Shown in pieces: positions 45,130-52,939 of a stretch of DNA of 64,000 bases (its first letter is position 1; every line of letters begins with the position of its first letter). The notes under the pieces are model-generated. The model saw nothing but the letters and a program-made list of their open reading frames with translations. It was not told the DNA's origin and ran no database searches. Position numbers and translations under genes: made by a program. This DNA comes from JACXVD01 sp020446665. Its GTDB lineage: Bacteria; Pseudomonadota; Alphaproteobacteria; Sphingomonadales; Sphingomonadaceae. Location: positions 1-64,000 of the forward strand of contig JAWKXQ010000011.1 in assembly GCA_041396905.1 (NCBI GenBank), in the 5' to 3' direction.

Positions 45130-46524
45130 ATGAATGCGCCATTTGAACCGCTGCCCCTGGCCGCCCGATCGAAGGCGCCTCTCGTTCCGTCACTGGAGCG
45201 CAGACGGCTGCGCGCATATCTTTACCTCTTGCTAGCTGACTGCCTGTGCATTCTGGGCGGCTTCGGATTGGCAGAATGGCTTTATCTTGGGGAATTGCCC
45301 AACAACCGCGCCCTGATCGAAGCGCAGCTATTGCTGCCGCTATATCTCACGATTGCACTGTACCAGTCCTGCTATTCCATTCGCGCGCTGTCTGAGCGCC
45401 ACTATGCCATCTGGCGGATGGTCGCGGCTCTGGTGATCTCCGCTGCCCTGCTCAATTTCATCGCTTTTTATACCAAGTCGAATGAGAGCTTTTCTCGGGG
45501 CACTTTCACGCTTGGCATGCTATTTGCCGGCCTCTCCATGGCCGGGATGCGTGACCTCGCCATTCGGCTGGTTCGTCGGAATTGGGGGCCGTCAGTTCGC
45601 AACATCCTGGTGATTGATGATGGCGGGCCGGAATTCCATTTGCCCCATGCGATGCATATCGATGCGGCCGAACACGGCCTCGTGCCTTCAATGGAGGATC
45701 CGCATGCGCTGGACCGGCTGGGGCGCTACCTGGCCAACCAGGATCAGGTGATTGTCTCCAGCCCATTTGAACGGCGTGAGCATTGGTCCTTTGTATTGCG
45801 CGCAGCGGGGGTGCATGGCGAAGTGATCAGTGCCACTGCGGAGTTGATGGGTGTCGTCGGGGTCAACCGCTACGAAGCCCTGGGCAAGACCGGGCTGGTG
45901 GTGGCGATTGGCCCACTGGGCTTGCGAGCGCGGATTGCCAAACGGCTGTTTGACGTGCTGTCAGCAGGGGCCGCGCTGCTGGTTTTCGCACCGCTATTGC
46001 TGTTGATTGCGCTCGCCATCAAGCTGGAGGATCGGGGGCCGGTGCTGTTCATCCAGCGACGATTGGGCCAGGGCAATCGCTTCTTTGAAATGTACAAATT
46101 CCGGTCGATGCGGGTGGAACTTGGCGATGCCGATGGCAATCGCTCGGCCAGCAAGGATGATGACCGGGTCACACGGGTAGGGAACTTTCTACGCCGGACC
46201 AGCCTTGATGAACTGCCACAGCTGATCAATGTGGTGAAAGGCGAGATGAGCGTGGTGGGGCCACGCCCGCATGCGCTGGGCTCGCAGGCGGGGGACAAAT
46301 TGTTCTGGGAAGTGGATGGCCGCTATTGGCATCGCCACTCACTCAAACCGGGCCTCACCGGGCTGGCGCAAGTGCGGGGGCTCCGCGGGGCAACGGATGA
46401 AGAGATCGACCTGTCACGGCGCCTGCAGTCAGACCTCGAATATATTTCGCACTGGAGCCTGTGGGGCGACCTGCGCATCGTATTCCGCACGTTGCGTGTG
46501 CTGGTGCACGATCGCGCTTTTTGA
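45130..46524 (+). CDS. Undecaprenyl-phosphate sugar phosphotransferase, EPS-initiating
   Basis: 464 residues. Four to five N-terminal helices, a central Rossmann-like segment (NILVIDDGGPEF), then the catalytic Bac_transf domain: KRLFDVLSAGAALLVFAPLLLLIALAIKLEDRGPVLFIQRRLGQGN, MYKFRSMR, SLDELPQLINVVKGEMSVVGPRPHAL. It transfers the first sugar-1-phosphate (probably glucose or galactose) to undecaprenyl phosphate in the inner membrane and opens EPS synthesis, in the manner of WbaP/SpsB. GalU would supply its donor. Operator-like repeats stand upstream. Confidence 0.93.
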   Translation: MNAPFEPLPLAARSKAPLVPSLERRRLRAYLYLLLADCLCILGGFGLAEWLYLGELPNNRALIEAQLLLPLYLTIALYQSCYSIRALSERHYAIWRMVAALVISAALLNFIAFYTKSNESFSRGTFTLGMLFAGLSMAGMRDLAIRLVRRNWGPSVRNILVIDDGGPEFHLPHAMHIDAAEHGLVPSMEDPHALDRLGRYLANQDQVIVSSPFERREHWSFVLRAAGVHGEVISATAELMGVVGVNRYEALGKTGLVVAIGPLGLRARIAKRLFDVLSAGAALLVFAPLLLLIALAIKLEDRGPVLFIQRRLGQGNRFFEMYKFRSMRVELGDADGNRSASKDDDRVTRVGNFLRRTSLDELPQLINVVKGEMSVVGPRPHALGSQAGDKLFWEVDGRYWHRHSLKPGLTGLAQVRGLRGATDEEIDLSRRLQSDLEYISHWSLWGDLRIVFRTLRVLVHDRAF

Positions 46525-46766
46525 GTGATACGGTGGCGGCTTGGTACAAGGCCTTACATCGTTACAGCCCGCCTGATTACCAGTGGCCGGGCGCATGGCT
46601 GCAGTTCAGCAACAATCCAATGATGTCGTGCCGACAGTGCATGGTCTCTGCTCACCATGCCTCCGTAGCCCAATGGCTCAAATGCTGAAGCGGCGAATCA
46701 CCTGCGCATGCGAAAAGGCCGGCCCGCTTTCACGGACCGGCCCCTGAAATTCGCAGCTACCTGAGA
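46525..46766. other. Intergenic region after the sugar transferase
   Basis: About 240 bases with no supported gene, tRNA or repeat other than the terminator at 46713-46742. The region is less GC-rich than the genes around it. It separates the plus-strand sugar transferase from the convergent small membrane protein. Confidence 0.5.
46713..46742 (-). terminator. Rho-independent terminator for the small membrane protein gene
   Basis: Arms GGCCGGCCCG (46717-46726) and CGGACCGGCC (46733-46742) pair with one mismatch around a six-base loop; on the minus strand a TTTT run follows. It lies about 25 bases beyond the minus-strand stop at 46767. Confidence 0.8.
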
Positions 46767-46988
46767 TCAGGTCGGGCTGTTGCCGTTGCCGCCGTCAAAA
46801 GCGAAGATCAGGCCAGCGATCACCGCAGCAATTGCGAAAATCACCAGGAATACTTCCTCACCTTCGAGATTATTCTCTTCAGTGACGGGCTGGGAAAAAC
46901 GGACTTCAGCGGGACGGGTTTCCGCCTGCGCCGCAGTCGTACCGAGCAGCATCGCCGAAGCGAGTACCGGTGCAAGAATCTTTTTCAT
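46767..46988 (-). CDS. Small secreted membrane protein of the sphingomonad type
   Basis: 73 residues from ATG 46988, which follows GGAGG at a good distance; an upstream ATG at 47009 has none. Signal peptide KKILAPVLASAMLLGTTAAQAE, a short acidic segment (TEENNLEGE), a hydrophobic helix VFLVIFAIAAVIAGLIFAF and a DGGNGNSPT tail. Proteins like this are common and unexplained in Sphingomonadales. It opposes the EPS genes on both sides and shares its upstream region with the WcaI-like gene, so it may be co-regulated with EPS production. Confidence 0.8.
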   Translation of the reverse strand: MKKILAPVLASAMLLGTTAAQAETRPAEVRFSQPVTEENNLEGEEVFLVIFAIAAVIAGLIFAFDGGNGNSPT

Positions 46989-47051
46989 CGCGCTACCTCC
47001 ATTGGTCAATCCCGTTTGTGCACATGCAGCATTGTCCCGTCAAGGAAAAAT

Positions 47052-47079
47052 TACGGGCATTTCCGTAGGTCCGATACGG
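47052..47079. promoter_or_regulatory. TACGG/CCGTA repeat between divergent EPS genes
   Basis: TACGG (47052-47056), CCGTA (47063-47067) and TACGG (47075-47079) alternate with 6- and 7-base spacers, giving overlapping dyads. It lies 64 bases upstream of the minus-strand ATG and about 100 bases before the plus-strand WcaI-like start. The left dyad matches the element before the sugar transferase at 45064. Confidence 0.5.
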
Positions 47080-47175
47080 CAAATAGGTTGATTTGCTTAA
47101 CGAAAGGTTGTGAGAAGGGGCCGAAAGAAGCCGATTTGCTGCAGTTGCTCACTTCGCTTGCGGCAGGATGGTAGC

Positions 47176-48399
47176 GTGAAAATTCTAATCCTGGGACTCA
47201 ATTACGCGCCAGAGCCGATTGGAATCGGTCCCTACACCGCTGGCCTGGCCGAATCACTTGCGGCTTCAGGCCACGAAGTGCGGGCTATTGTCGGCAATCC
47301 CTATTACCCGGATTGGAAACTGGCGGTGTCATTCGCTCCGCGGGGCGGCGAATCGCTTGAGCAGGGGGTGCAGGTCACACGGGTGCGGCATTACATTCCG
47401 GCCAATCCATCGGGTATCAAACGAATCATACACCATCTGTCATTCGGGCTTTTTGCCTTGCGGCCTGCCCGGAGGGCGGCGCGGGAATTCAGGCCGGATA
47501 TGGTCTTTACCATCGCACCCTCATTGCTTGCTGCGCCAGTGGCGCTGCATGCTGCGCGCAAAGCGGGGGCTGCCAGCTGGCTGCATATCCAGGATTTCGA
47601 AGTGGAGGCGGCCCTGGCTACGGGCTTGCTGTCCAGTGGCCCGATGGCGCGGCTGGCAGGATGGGTGGAGCGGGCGATCATCAGCCGGTTTGACCGGGTC
47701 AGCACCATATCCCAACCCATGCTCGCCAAGGCACGTGCCAAGGGTGCTGTGGAAACGCACTCCCTGGAATTGCGTAACTGGGCAGAAGCCGAGGGTGTCG
47801 GCCCGCATATTGACGGCAGCACGCTGCGCGCGGAACTTGGCCTCCCGGACGGGCAGATTGCTCTTTATTCCGGAAATCTGGCCTTGAAGCAGGGTGTGGG
47901 ACTGATTGCGGAGGCAGCGCGTGAGCTGAAATCCCGGGAAAAGCTGCATTTTGTCGTCTGTGGGGATGGGTCTGGCCGGGCCATGCTCGAAGAACAGGCC
48001 GCCGGGCTCGACAATCTCCATCTGCGCCCGCTCCAACCGCGAGACCGGCTGGGCGAATTACTGGCAATTGCCGATATCCACCTGCTGCCGCAAATCGCCG
48101 ATGCTGCTGACCTTGTCCTGCCTTCCAAGCTGACCAATATGCTCGCCTCAGGTCGTCCGGTTGTGGCCACCGCTGCCCCCGACACTGCGCTGGCTGCTGA
48201 GGTTGATGGCTGCGGACTGATAACCCCGCCCGGCGACGCGGCCAGCTTTGCACGGGCGGTCGCGACATTGGCAGATGATGAAACGCAGCGAGACAGGCTT
48301 GGACAGATGGCTGCAAATCGGGCACAGGAGCGCTGGTCAAAGCAAAGATTGCTGGCCAAATATGCCAGCGCATTGCAAGAGGCGGCCGGAGCCGATTGA
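47176..48399 (+). CDS. WcaI-like glycosyltransferase, GT4
   Basis: 407 residues from GTG 47176 with AGGATG upstream. KILILGLNYAPEPIGIGPYTAGLAESLAASGHEV is the N-terminus of the WcaI/colanic-acid-type GT4 group, and NPYYPDWKLA, EAARELKSREKLHFVVCGDGSGR and DLVLPSKLTNMLASGRPVVATAAPDTAL complete the GT-B fold with the nucleotide-binding E/D-x7-E region. It adds a sugar, often fucose in WcaI, to the lipid-linked EPS intermediate. The polymerase-like gene follows with a TTGA overlap. Confidence 0.9.
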   Translation: MKILILGLNYAPEPIGIGPYTAGLAESLAASGHEVRAIVGNPYYPDWKLAVSFAPRGGESLEQGVQVTRVRHYIPANPSGIKRIIHHLSFGLFALRPARRAAREFRPDMVFTIAPSLLAAPVALHAARKAGAASWLHIQDFEVEAALATGLLSSGPMARLAGWVERAIISRFDRVSTISQPMLAKARAKGAVETHSLELRNWAEAEGVGPHIDGSTLRAELGLPDGQIALYSGNLALKQGVGLIAEAARELKSREKLHFVVCGDGSGRAMLEEQAAGLDNLHLRPLQPRDRLGELLAIADIHLLPQIADAADLVLPSKLTNMLASGRPVVATAAPDTALAAEVDGCGLITPPGDAASFARAVATLADDETQRDRLGQMAANRAQERWSKQRLLAKYASALQEAAGAD

Positions 48400-48401
48400 A
48401 T

Positions 48402-49763
48402 ATGAGCCTGATCCAGCCCCAGCCTGCCGGTGCGACAACAACACCGGAAATTTATGCTCCGCCCGGTCGGATCACATTTGATCCTTGGCTGGTAATTGCC
48501 TTTTTCTATCCGCTGACACAGCTTCTGATGGTTGAGCTGGGCGGCCAGCTTTATCTGATGGACTTCGCCGGGATTGTGCTGCTGGGTTTCATGATCCGGC
48601 AGCCCGGCTCGCTCCAGAGACTGGCGCAGATCAGAGTGCTGCTGATTTTCATGGGGCTGTGGCTGCTGTGCCAGGTAGCCACAGATATTTACCGCTCCAT
48701 CCCGATGGAGGACTTCCTTCGCGGCTGGGGGCGGATCATCTTCTTCGCCATCCAGGTCTGCGCGCTGTGGCTGTTCCTGCCCCGCGATCGAAATTACATC
48801 CTCGCGTTCGGTTTCGGCCTGTCGATCGCACTGGTCTTCAACGTGCCGGAAAACTTCATCGAGTCGCCGTGGAAGTTTGGCTATGCACAGGGCCTGATGA
48901 TGTTCACGGCCTGCCTGCTGAGCGTGCCATCCCGTTTGACCAACACACTGCGCGAATTCGCCCCGCTGATTTTCCTGGCGGTCGCAGCTTTCCTGCTGAC
49001 CAAAGTGGCACGCTCGGCCTTTGCCATCAGCACCATGACGGCGGGTGTCTGCCTTGCATTTGTCGTCCTGAACAAGTTCGGCAATGCGCGCGAAGCGATG
49101 AAGCCTTGGATGTTCGCGCTCCTGCTTATCGGCGGAATCGGGGCAACGGGCATACTTACGACCGTATATGAGAATGCAGCAGATTCCGGCGCATTGGGGC
49201 GCGACGCACAGGTAAAGTATCGCAAACAATCCGGCGGTGACTTGCCATTGCTGCTGGGCGGACGCCCGGAGTCGCTGATTTCGGTCGTTGCCATTCAGGA
49301 TTCCCCAATTCTAGGCCATGGCAGTTGGGCGAAGAATCGCCGATATCTGGAAATGTACCGGACCCTGCGCATTCGCTGGGGGATTGATTTTCCCAAGACG
49401 CAATATGTGAAGGATCGCCGCATCCCGGCGCATAGCTATTTCTTTGGATCGTGGGTGGAATCGGGCATTTTCGGCGCAATTTTCTGGCTCTATGCCTTCA
49501 CGATCCCACTGGTGGCGACCTATTGGCTGCTGAAACGCGGGCGGGTGTTGGTGCCATTGGGGGCCTTGCTCGCCATTTCCATGGTCTGGAACATCCCCTT
49601 CTCGCCCTTTGGCGCAACCGAACGGTTCACAGCAGCCTTTGCAATCGTGACCTTGCTGGCCATCATCAAGGCGGCGCGGGTGAAGCGCGGGCCGGGCGAA
49701 TTGCTGGCACGCAATCGTCGCTCTCGTCCGGCAGCCTATCCCCCCTACGCCCCGGCGCAATGA
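48402..49763 (+). CDS. EPS polymerase/O-antigen-ligase-like membrane protein
   Basis: 453 residues with about eleven helices and a large periplasmic loop between about residues 250 and 335. The loop contains RDAQVKYRKQSGGDLPLLLGGRPESLIS and then GHGSWAKNRRY, which resemble the loop of Wzy/WaaL-type membrane enzymes in capsule clusters. A catalytic function in polymerising repeat units fits the location between glycosyltransferases but is not proven by motif. It overlaps the next glycosyltransferase start as ATGA. Confidence 0.75.
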   Translation: MSLIQPQPAGATTTPEIYAPPGRITFDPWLVIAFFYPLTQLLMVELGGQLYLMDFAGIVLLGFMIRQPGSLQRLAQIRVLLIFMGLWLLCQVATDIYRSIPMEDFLRGWGRIIFFAIQVCALWLFLPRDRNYILAFGFGLSIALVFNVPENFIESPWKFGYAQGLMMFTACLLSVPSRLTNTLREFAPLIFLAVAAFLLTKVARSAFAISTMTAGVCLAFVVLNKFGNAREAMKPWMFALLLIGGIGATGILTTVYENAADSGALGRDAQVKYRKQSGGDLPLLLGGRPESLISVVAIQDSPILGHGSWAKNRRYLEMYRTLRIRWGIDFPKTQYVKDRRIPAHSYFFGSWVESGIFGAIFWLYAFTIPLVATYWLLKRGRVLVPLGALLAISMVWNIPFSPFGATERFTAAFAIVTLLAIIKAARVKRGPGELLARNRRSRPAAYPPYAPAQ

Positions 49764-50974
49764 AGATACTGCATGTGATCGCCACCGCCGATCCGCGCAG
49801 CGGCGGCCCCATCGAAGGCGTGTTCCGGCTGGGAGAGAGCTTCCGCGCAATGGGGCATGAGCAGGAATTGCTTACGCTTGACCTGCCAGACGACGAGTGG
49901 GTCAACAGCGCGCCGGTGAAGGTCCATGCCATGGGCAGCACACCGCCTGCCTTGCCGGGTATTCTGGGCCGGATTGCTCGCTGGGCCAAGCGCTCTCCCA
50001 AGGCGCCGCAATGGCTTTCGACACATGCATCCGACTATGACGGAATCATCGTCGACGGGCTGTGGAATTATGCAACCCGAACGGCGCGACTGGGCCTGGC
50101 GAAGAGCGATACGCCCTATATCGTTTTCAGCCATGGCATGCTGGACCCGCTGTTCCGCACGCGCGACCCGGCCAAGCACCGCATGAAGCAGGTGCTGTGG
50201 CAGTTCAATGAAGGGCCGCTGTGCCGTGGAGCCGAAGCGCTCGCCTTTACCTGTGAACTGGAGCGTGAGCTGGCGCGGACGACCTTCTCGCCCTGGAACA
50301 TGCGCGAAGCGGTGGTCGGCTATGGCACCAGCCCGCCGCCTGCCCTTGCCGATGGCATGTGCGAGGCCTTTGCCGCTTGTGTGCCGGGGCTGGGAAGCAG
50401 GCCTTACCTGCTGTTCCTTGGCCGCATTTCCGAAATAAAGGGCGTTGATATCCTGCTCGAAGCCTTTGGACGGATCGCGGCGGAGACTGATCTTGACCTT
50501 GTGCTCGCAGGACCGGTCGATGGCAGCTACGGCGAGCTCCTGCGTTCTATCGAGAGCAAGCATTGCCCGTCGGGCCGGGTGCACTGGGCCGGGATGGTGC
50601 GCGGCGATGCGAAATGGGGTGCCGTGCATGGCTGTGAAGCGCTGGTGCTGCCGTCGCATCACGAGAATTTCGGCGTGGTCGTGGCAGAAGCCGGGGCCTG
50701 TAGCCGCCCGGTCATCCTGTCAGATCAGGTGAAGATCCATGGCGAGATCCTGCAAGCTGATGCCGGGCTGGTCTCACCCGTCAGCGTGGAGGGATTTGCC
50801 GAGGCACTGCGCCGGTTCAGTGCCATGTCGGGCGAAGAGCGCATGGCGATGGGCGCGCGCGGGCTGGAATTGTTTGAAGAGCGCTTCACGATGGATGGGG
50901 TGGCAGAGCGAATTCTCGCCATTTTTGGAGCATCGGGAAAGCTATCTGGGCACCCGGAAAAAGTACCGGAATAA
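49760..50974 (+). CDS. Glycosyltransferase, GT4
   Basis: 404 residues starting at ATG 49760 overlapping the previous stop. KILHVIATADPRSGGPIEGVFRLGESFRAMGHE at the N-terminus, FLGRISEIKGVDILLEAF, LAGPVDGSYG and EALVLPSHHENFGVVVAEAGACSRPVILSDQV show the GT4 fold with the characteristic EX7E-like glutamates. It would add a sugar to the EPS repeat unit. After it the base composition becomes AT-rich and a separate promoter begins. Confidence 0.9.
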   Translation: MKILHVIATADPRSGGPIEGVFRLGESFRAMGHEQELLTLDLPDDEWVNSAPVKVHAMGSTPPALPGILGRIARWAKRSPKAPQWLSTHASDYDGIIVDGLWNYATRTARLGLAKSDTPYIVFSHGMLDPLFRTRDPAKHRMKQVLWQFNEGPLCRGAEALAFTCELERELARTTFSPWNMREAVVGYGTSPPPALADGMCEAFAACVPGLGSRPYLLFLGRISEIKGVDILLEAFGRIAAETDLDLVLAGPVDGSYGELLRSIESKHCPSGRVHWAGMVRGDAKWGAVHGCEALVLPSHHENFGVVVAEAGACSRPVILSDQVKIHGEILQADAGLVSPVSVEGFAEALRRFSAMSGEERMAMGARGLELFEERFTMDGVAERILAIFGASGKLSGHPEKVPE

Positions 50975-50993
50975 AAAACAACTTTCCTACAAA

Positions 50994-51008
50994 TAACCAA
51001 ATTGGTTA
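50994..51008. promoter_or_regulatory. Perfect 15-bp palindrome upstream of the spike-like pair
   Basis: TAACCAA-A-TTGGTTA (50994-51008) lies in an AT-rich stretch 26 bases before the ATG at 51035, a position fitting an operator. The region 50968-51010 is markedly AT-rich compared with its neighbours and is the first gap over 50 bases within the EPS run, so the two following genes likely have their own regulated promoter. Confidence 0.5.
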
Positions 51009-51034
51009 GCGGGACTCTTCGAAAGGAGAATCCC

Positions 51035-51385
51035 ATGCCTGATCCTGAACCCGTAATCCGTCATCCCTCGCGCTACGTCCCGCTCACCGCACTTGCCACC
51101 GGGGTTGAGGGGGAGATTGCGCACCCGGTCACGCCGGACAATCCCATGCCCAATGCGGAACAGCCCTATCGCGGGGTGCGCCCGTTATTGCCAGATATGC
51201 CAATTGCTCCGGGCAAGGCGCTGCTCGCCGATGTGATCACCGGCGGTCTGGTGGAGATGGAGTTGGCCAATGGTTCGATGCTGGCCATCACGCTCCACCC
51301 CGGCCTTACCATGCTGCCCTTTGCCACTAGCCAGCTGGTCTCTGCGGGCACCACTGCCACTCTCGACGCCTGGGTGCTTGACTGA
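51035..51385 (+). CDS. Small beta-rich protein resembling the spike-base (RCAP_Rcc01079) family
   Basis: 116 residues from ATG 51035, preceded by AAGGAG. No signal peptide. The second half shows an all-beta pattern ALLADVITGGLVEMELANGS followed by LHPGLTMLPFATSQLVSAGTTATLDAWVL. The VTPD near the start, the strand-rich core and the terminal LP...V.A.GTTA pattern resemble the spike-base proteins of gene transfer agents (head-spike GhsA type). This is a fold-level resemblance noticed by eye, so the assignment is tentative. Its stop overlaps the SGNH hydrolase start. Confidence 0.45.
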   Translation: MPDPEPVIRHPSRYVPLTALATGVEGEIAHPVTPDNPMPNAEQPYRGVRPLLPDMPIAPGKALLADVITGGLVEMELANGSMLAITLHPGLTMLPFATSQLVSAGTTATLDAWVLD

Positions 51386-52854
51386 TGCGCGCGCTGCATG
51401 TGCCGCGCCCGCAGCGCACAATCGCCCCCTGGCCCCTGCCGCGTGATAGCCACGGGCCGAAAGTCATGGACCCGACTCCGCCTGTCACGATTGCCGCAAC
51501 ACCCAGCCTGCCCCGGCGTTGGCCAGTGGCCAGTGGCTCCAATTTCCACCAGATTGCCTCATTCCCCATCGGCGGAATGTATAGCTTCAGCCGGTCGATC
51601 CCGCGCGTTTCTCCGCCACCCAGCCAGTCCTATGTGCCAGCGGATACGGTCACGCAGACTGTGGGAACACGCTCAGCCGCGGGCGCGCAAATCAGTTTCT
51701 ATCACGATGGCGCGCAGCTGGAATTGCTGTTCCACACGACGCAGGACGGCTTTTACGTCAAGGTCGATGGAGAATATATCACACTCGACCTGATGGGCGC
51801 GCCGGGCACGTTCAACCATTTCCTGATCGACTTTGGCAGCCGCCGCCACCGCCGGATTGATATCATCTTGTACAAGGCGGGCTTCATCGAAGCGCGCACC
51901 GGCTGGACCGACGCACTTTGGGCGGCACCCATCCGCGGACCACGCACGATCTGCATGGGGGACAGCTTTACTACCCCCGGTGCGGATGGCTGGACCAACT
52001 GGTTTGCCGAAGGTCTGGGCTGGGACGATGTCTGGGCATCGGGCGTCGGAGGCAGCGGCTTCCGCGCCGATGCGCTGGGCAACCGGGTTCCCTTCACGGC
52101 GCGCGTCCAGTCCGACATCATCGCCTATCGGCCGGAAGTGGTGTTCATCCATGCGGGCGCGAACGACCTGGGCTATGACACAGGCGAAGTGATCGACAGC
52201 GTGACTCAGGTCGTCAATGATATCCGACGTCACTTGCCCGAGGCGGTGGTCGCAGGTGGACTTAATATCTCGCTTGGGCTCGAATATCTCTTTGCGGAGA
52301 ATTTCGAACGTGCCGAGGCGATAAGGCAAGCCTTTATTGCCGCTGGTGGCGCCTGGATGTCGCCATTCGAATTGCCCCAGAAATTTGCGGGAGAGCCCGT
52401 GGGCATACGGGCAACGCTGATGGACCCGATTGTAGCCGGTCGCGCCGGCAACTCCGGAACACCTGCAACAGTCGATAACACCACAGGCTTTCGCATCGCA
52501 TCCGACAATAGCGACCCTGGCACCAAGCTACGCATCGGTGCGACTGTTGAAATCGGCACCGGGGCAACGCGGGAACGTAAGGCGCTGACTGCCCAGACCT
52601 CCATCAACGGCAAGCAGGTTTTTGGCTTTGATGGCGTGTTCAACCACGACCATGCGGCGGGTGAGCCAGTGCGAGAAGTCGGCCCGTCCTACGCTACCGG
52701 GCAAGGATATGAGCTGGCCCCGACAGGTTGGGGCAATGCCGATAACTATGTCAGCGCAGACACATTCCATCCCAACCGGGATGGCAATATCGCCATCGGC
52801 ACTGTCAATGCAGTGCTGCTCAAGGACCATTTGCGCCAGATCGGGCGTGGCTGA
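51385..52854 (+). CDS. SGNH/GDSL hydrolase with CE2-like N-domain and phage-appendage-like insertion
   Basis: 489 residues, no signal peptide. An N-terminal beta sandwich (about residues 90-165) resembles that of CE2-type acetylesterases. The hydrolase carries block I MGDSFTTP (catalytic Ser194), block II SGVGGSGF (219-226), block III HAGAND (256-261) and block V DTFHPN with Asp459 and His462. Between blocks III and V sits an insertion of about 100 residues with TGATRERKALTAQ and NHDHAAGEPV, a text type frequent in phage appendage proteins. It could de-acetylate or bind exopolysaccharide. Overlaps the upstream gene by one base. Confidence 0.75.
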   Translation: MRALHVPRPQRTIAPWPLPRDSHGPKVMDPTPPVTIAATPSLPRRWPVASGSNFHQIASFPIGGMYSFSRSIPRVSPPPSQSYVPADTVTQTVGTRSAAGAQISFYHDGAQLELLFHTTQDGFYVKVDGEYITLDLMGAPGTFNHFLIDFGSRRHRRIDIILYKAGFIEARTGWTDALWAAPIRGPRTICMGDSFTTPGADGWTNWFAEGLGWDDVWASGVGGSGFRADALGNRVPFTARVQSDIIAYRPEVVFIHAGANDLGYDTGEVIDSVTQVVNDIRRHLPEAVVAGGLNISLGLEYLFAENFERAEAIRQAFIAAGGAWMSPFELPQKFAGEPVGIRATLMDPIVAGRAGNSGTPATVDNTTGFRIASDNSDPGTKLRIGATVEIGTGATRERKALTAQTSINGKQVFGFDGVFNHDHAAGEPVREVGPSYATGQGYELAPTGWGNADNYVSADTFHPNRDGNIAIGTVNAVLLKDHLRQIGRG

Positions 52855-52939
52855 TGCAGTGGAGGCCGGGTGGAAAATCCGGCCTCACCTGTCTCTTTCC
52901 CGTTTGAATCGCGGCGAGCACTGCCTATGAAGGCCCCCG

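Noticed and set aside
46525..46766. Possible tRNA or small RNA in the gap after the sugar transferase
   Set aside because: No cloverleaf or T-loop consensus could be folded; the only clear structure is the minus-strand terminator.
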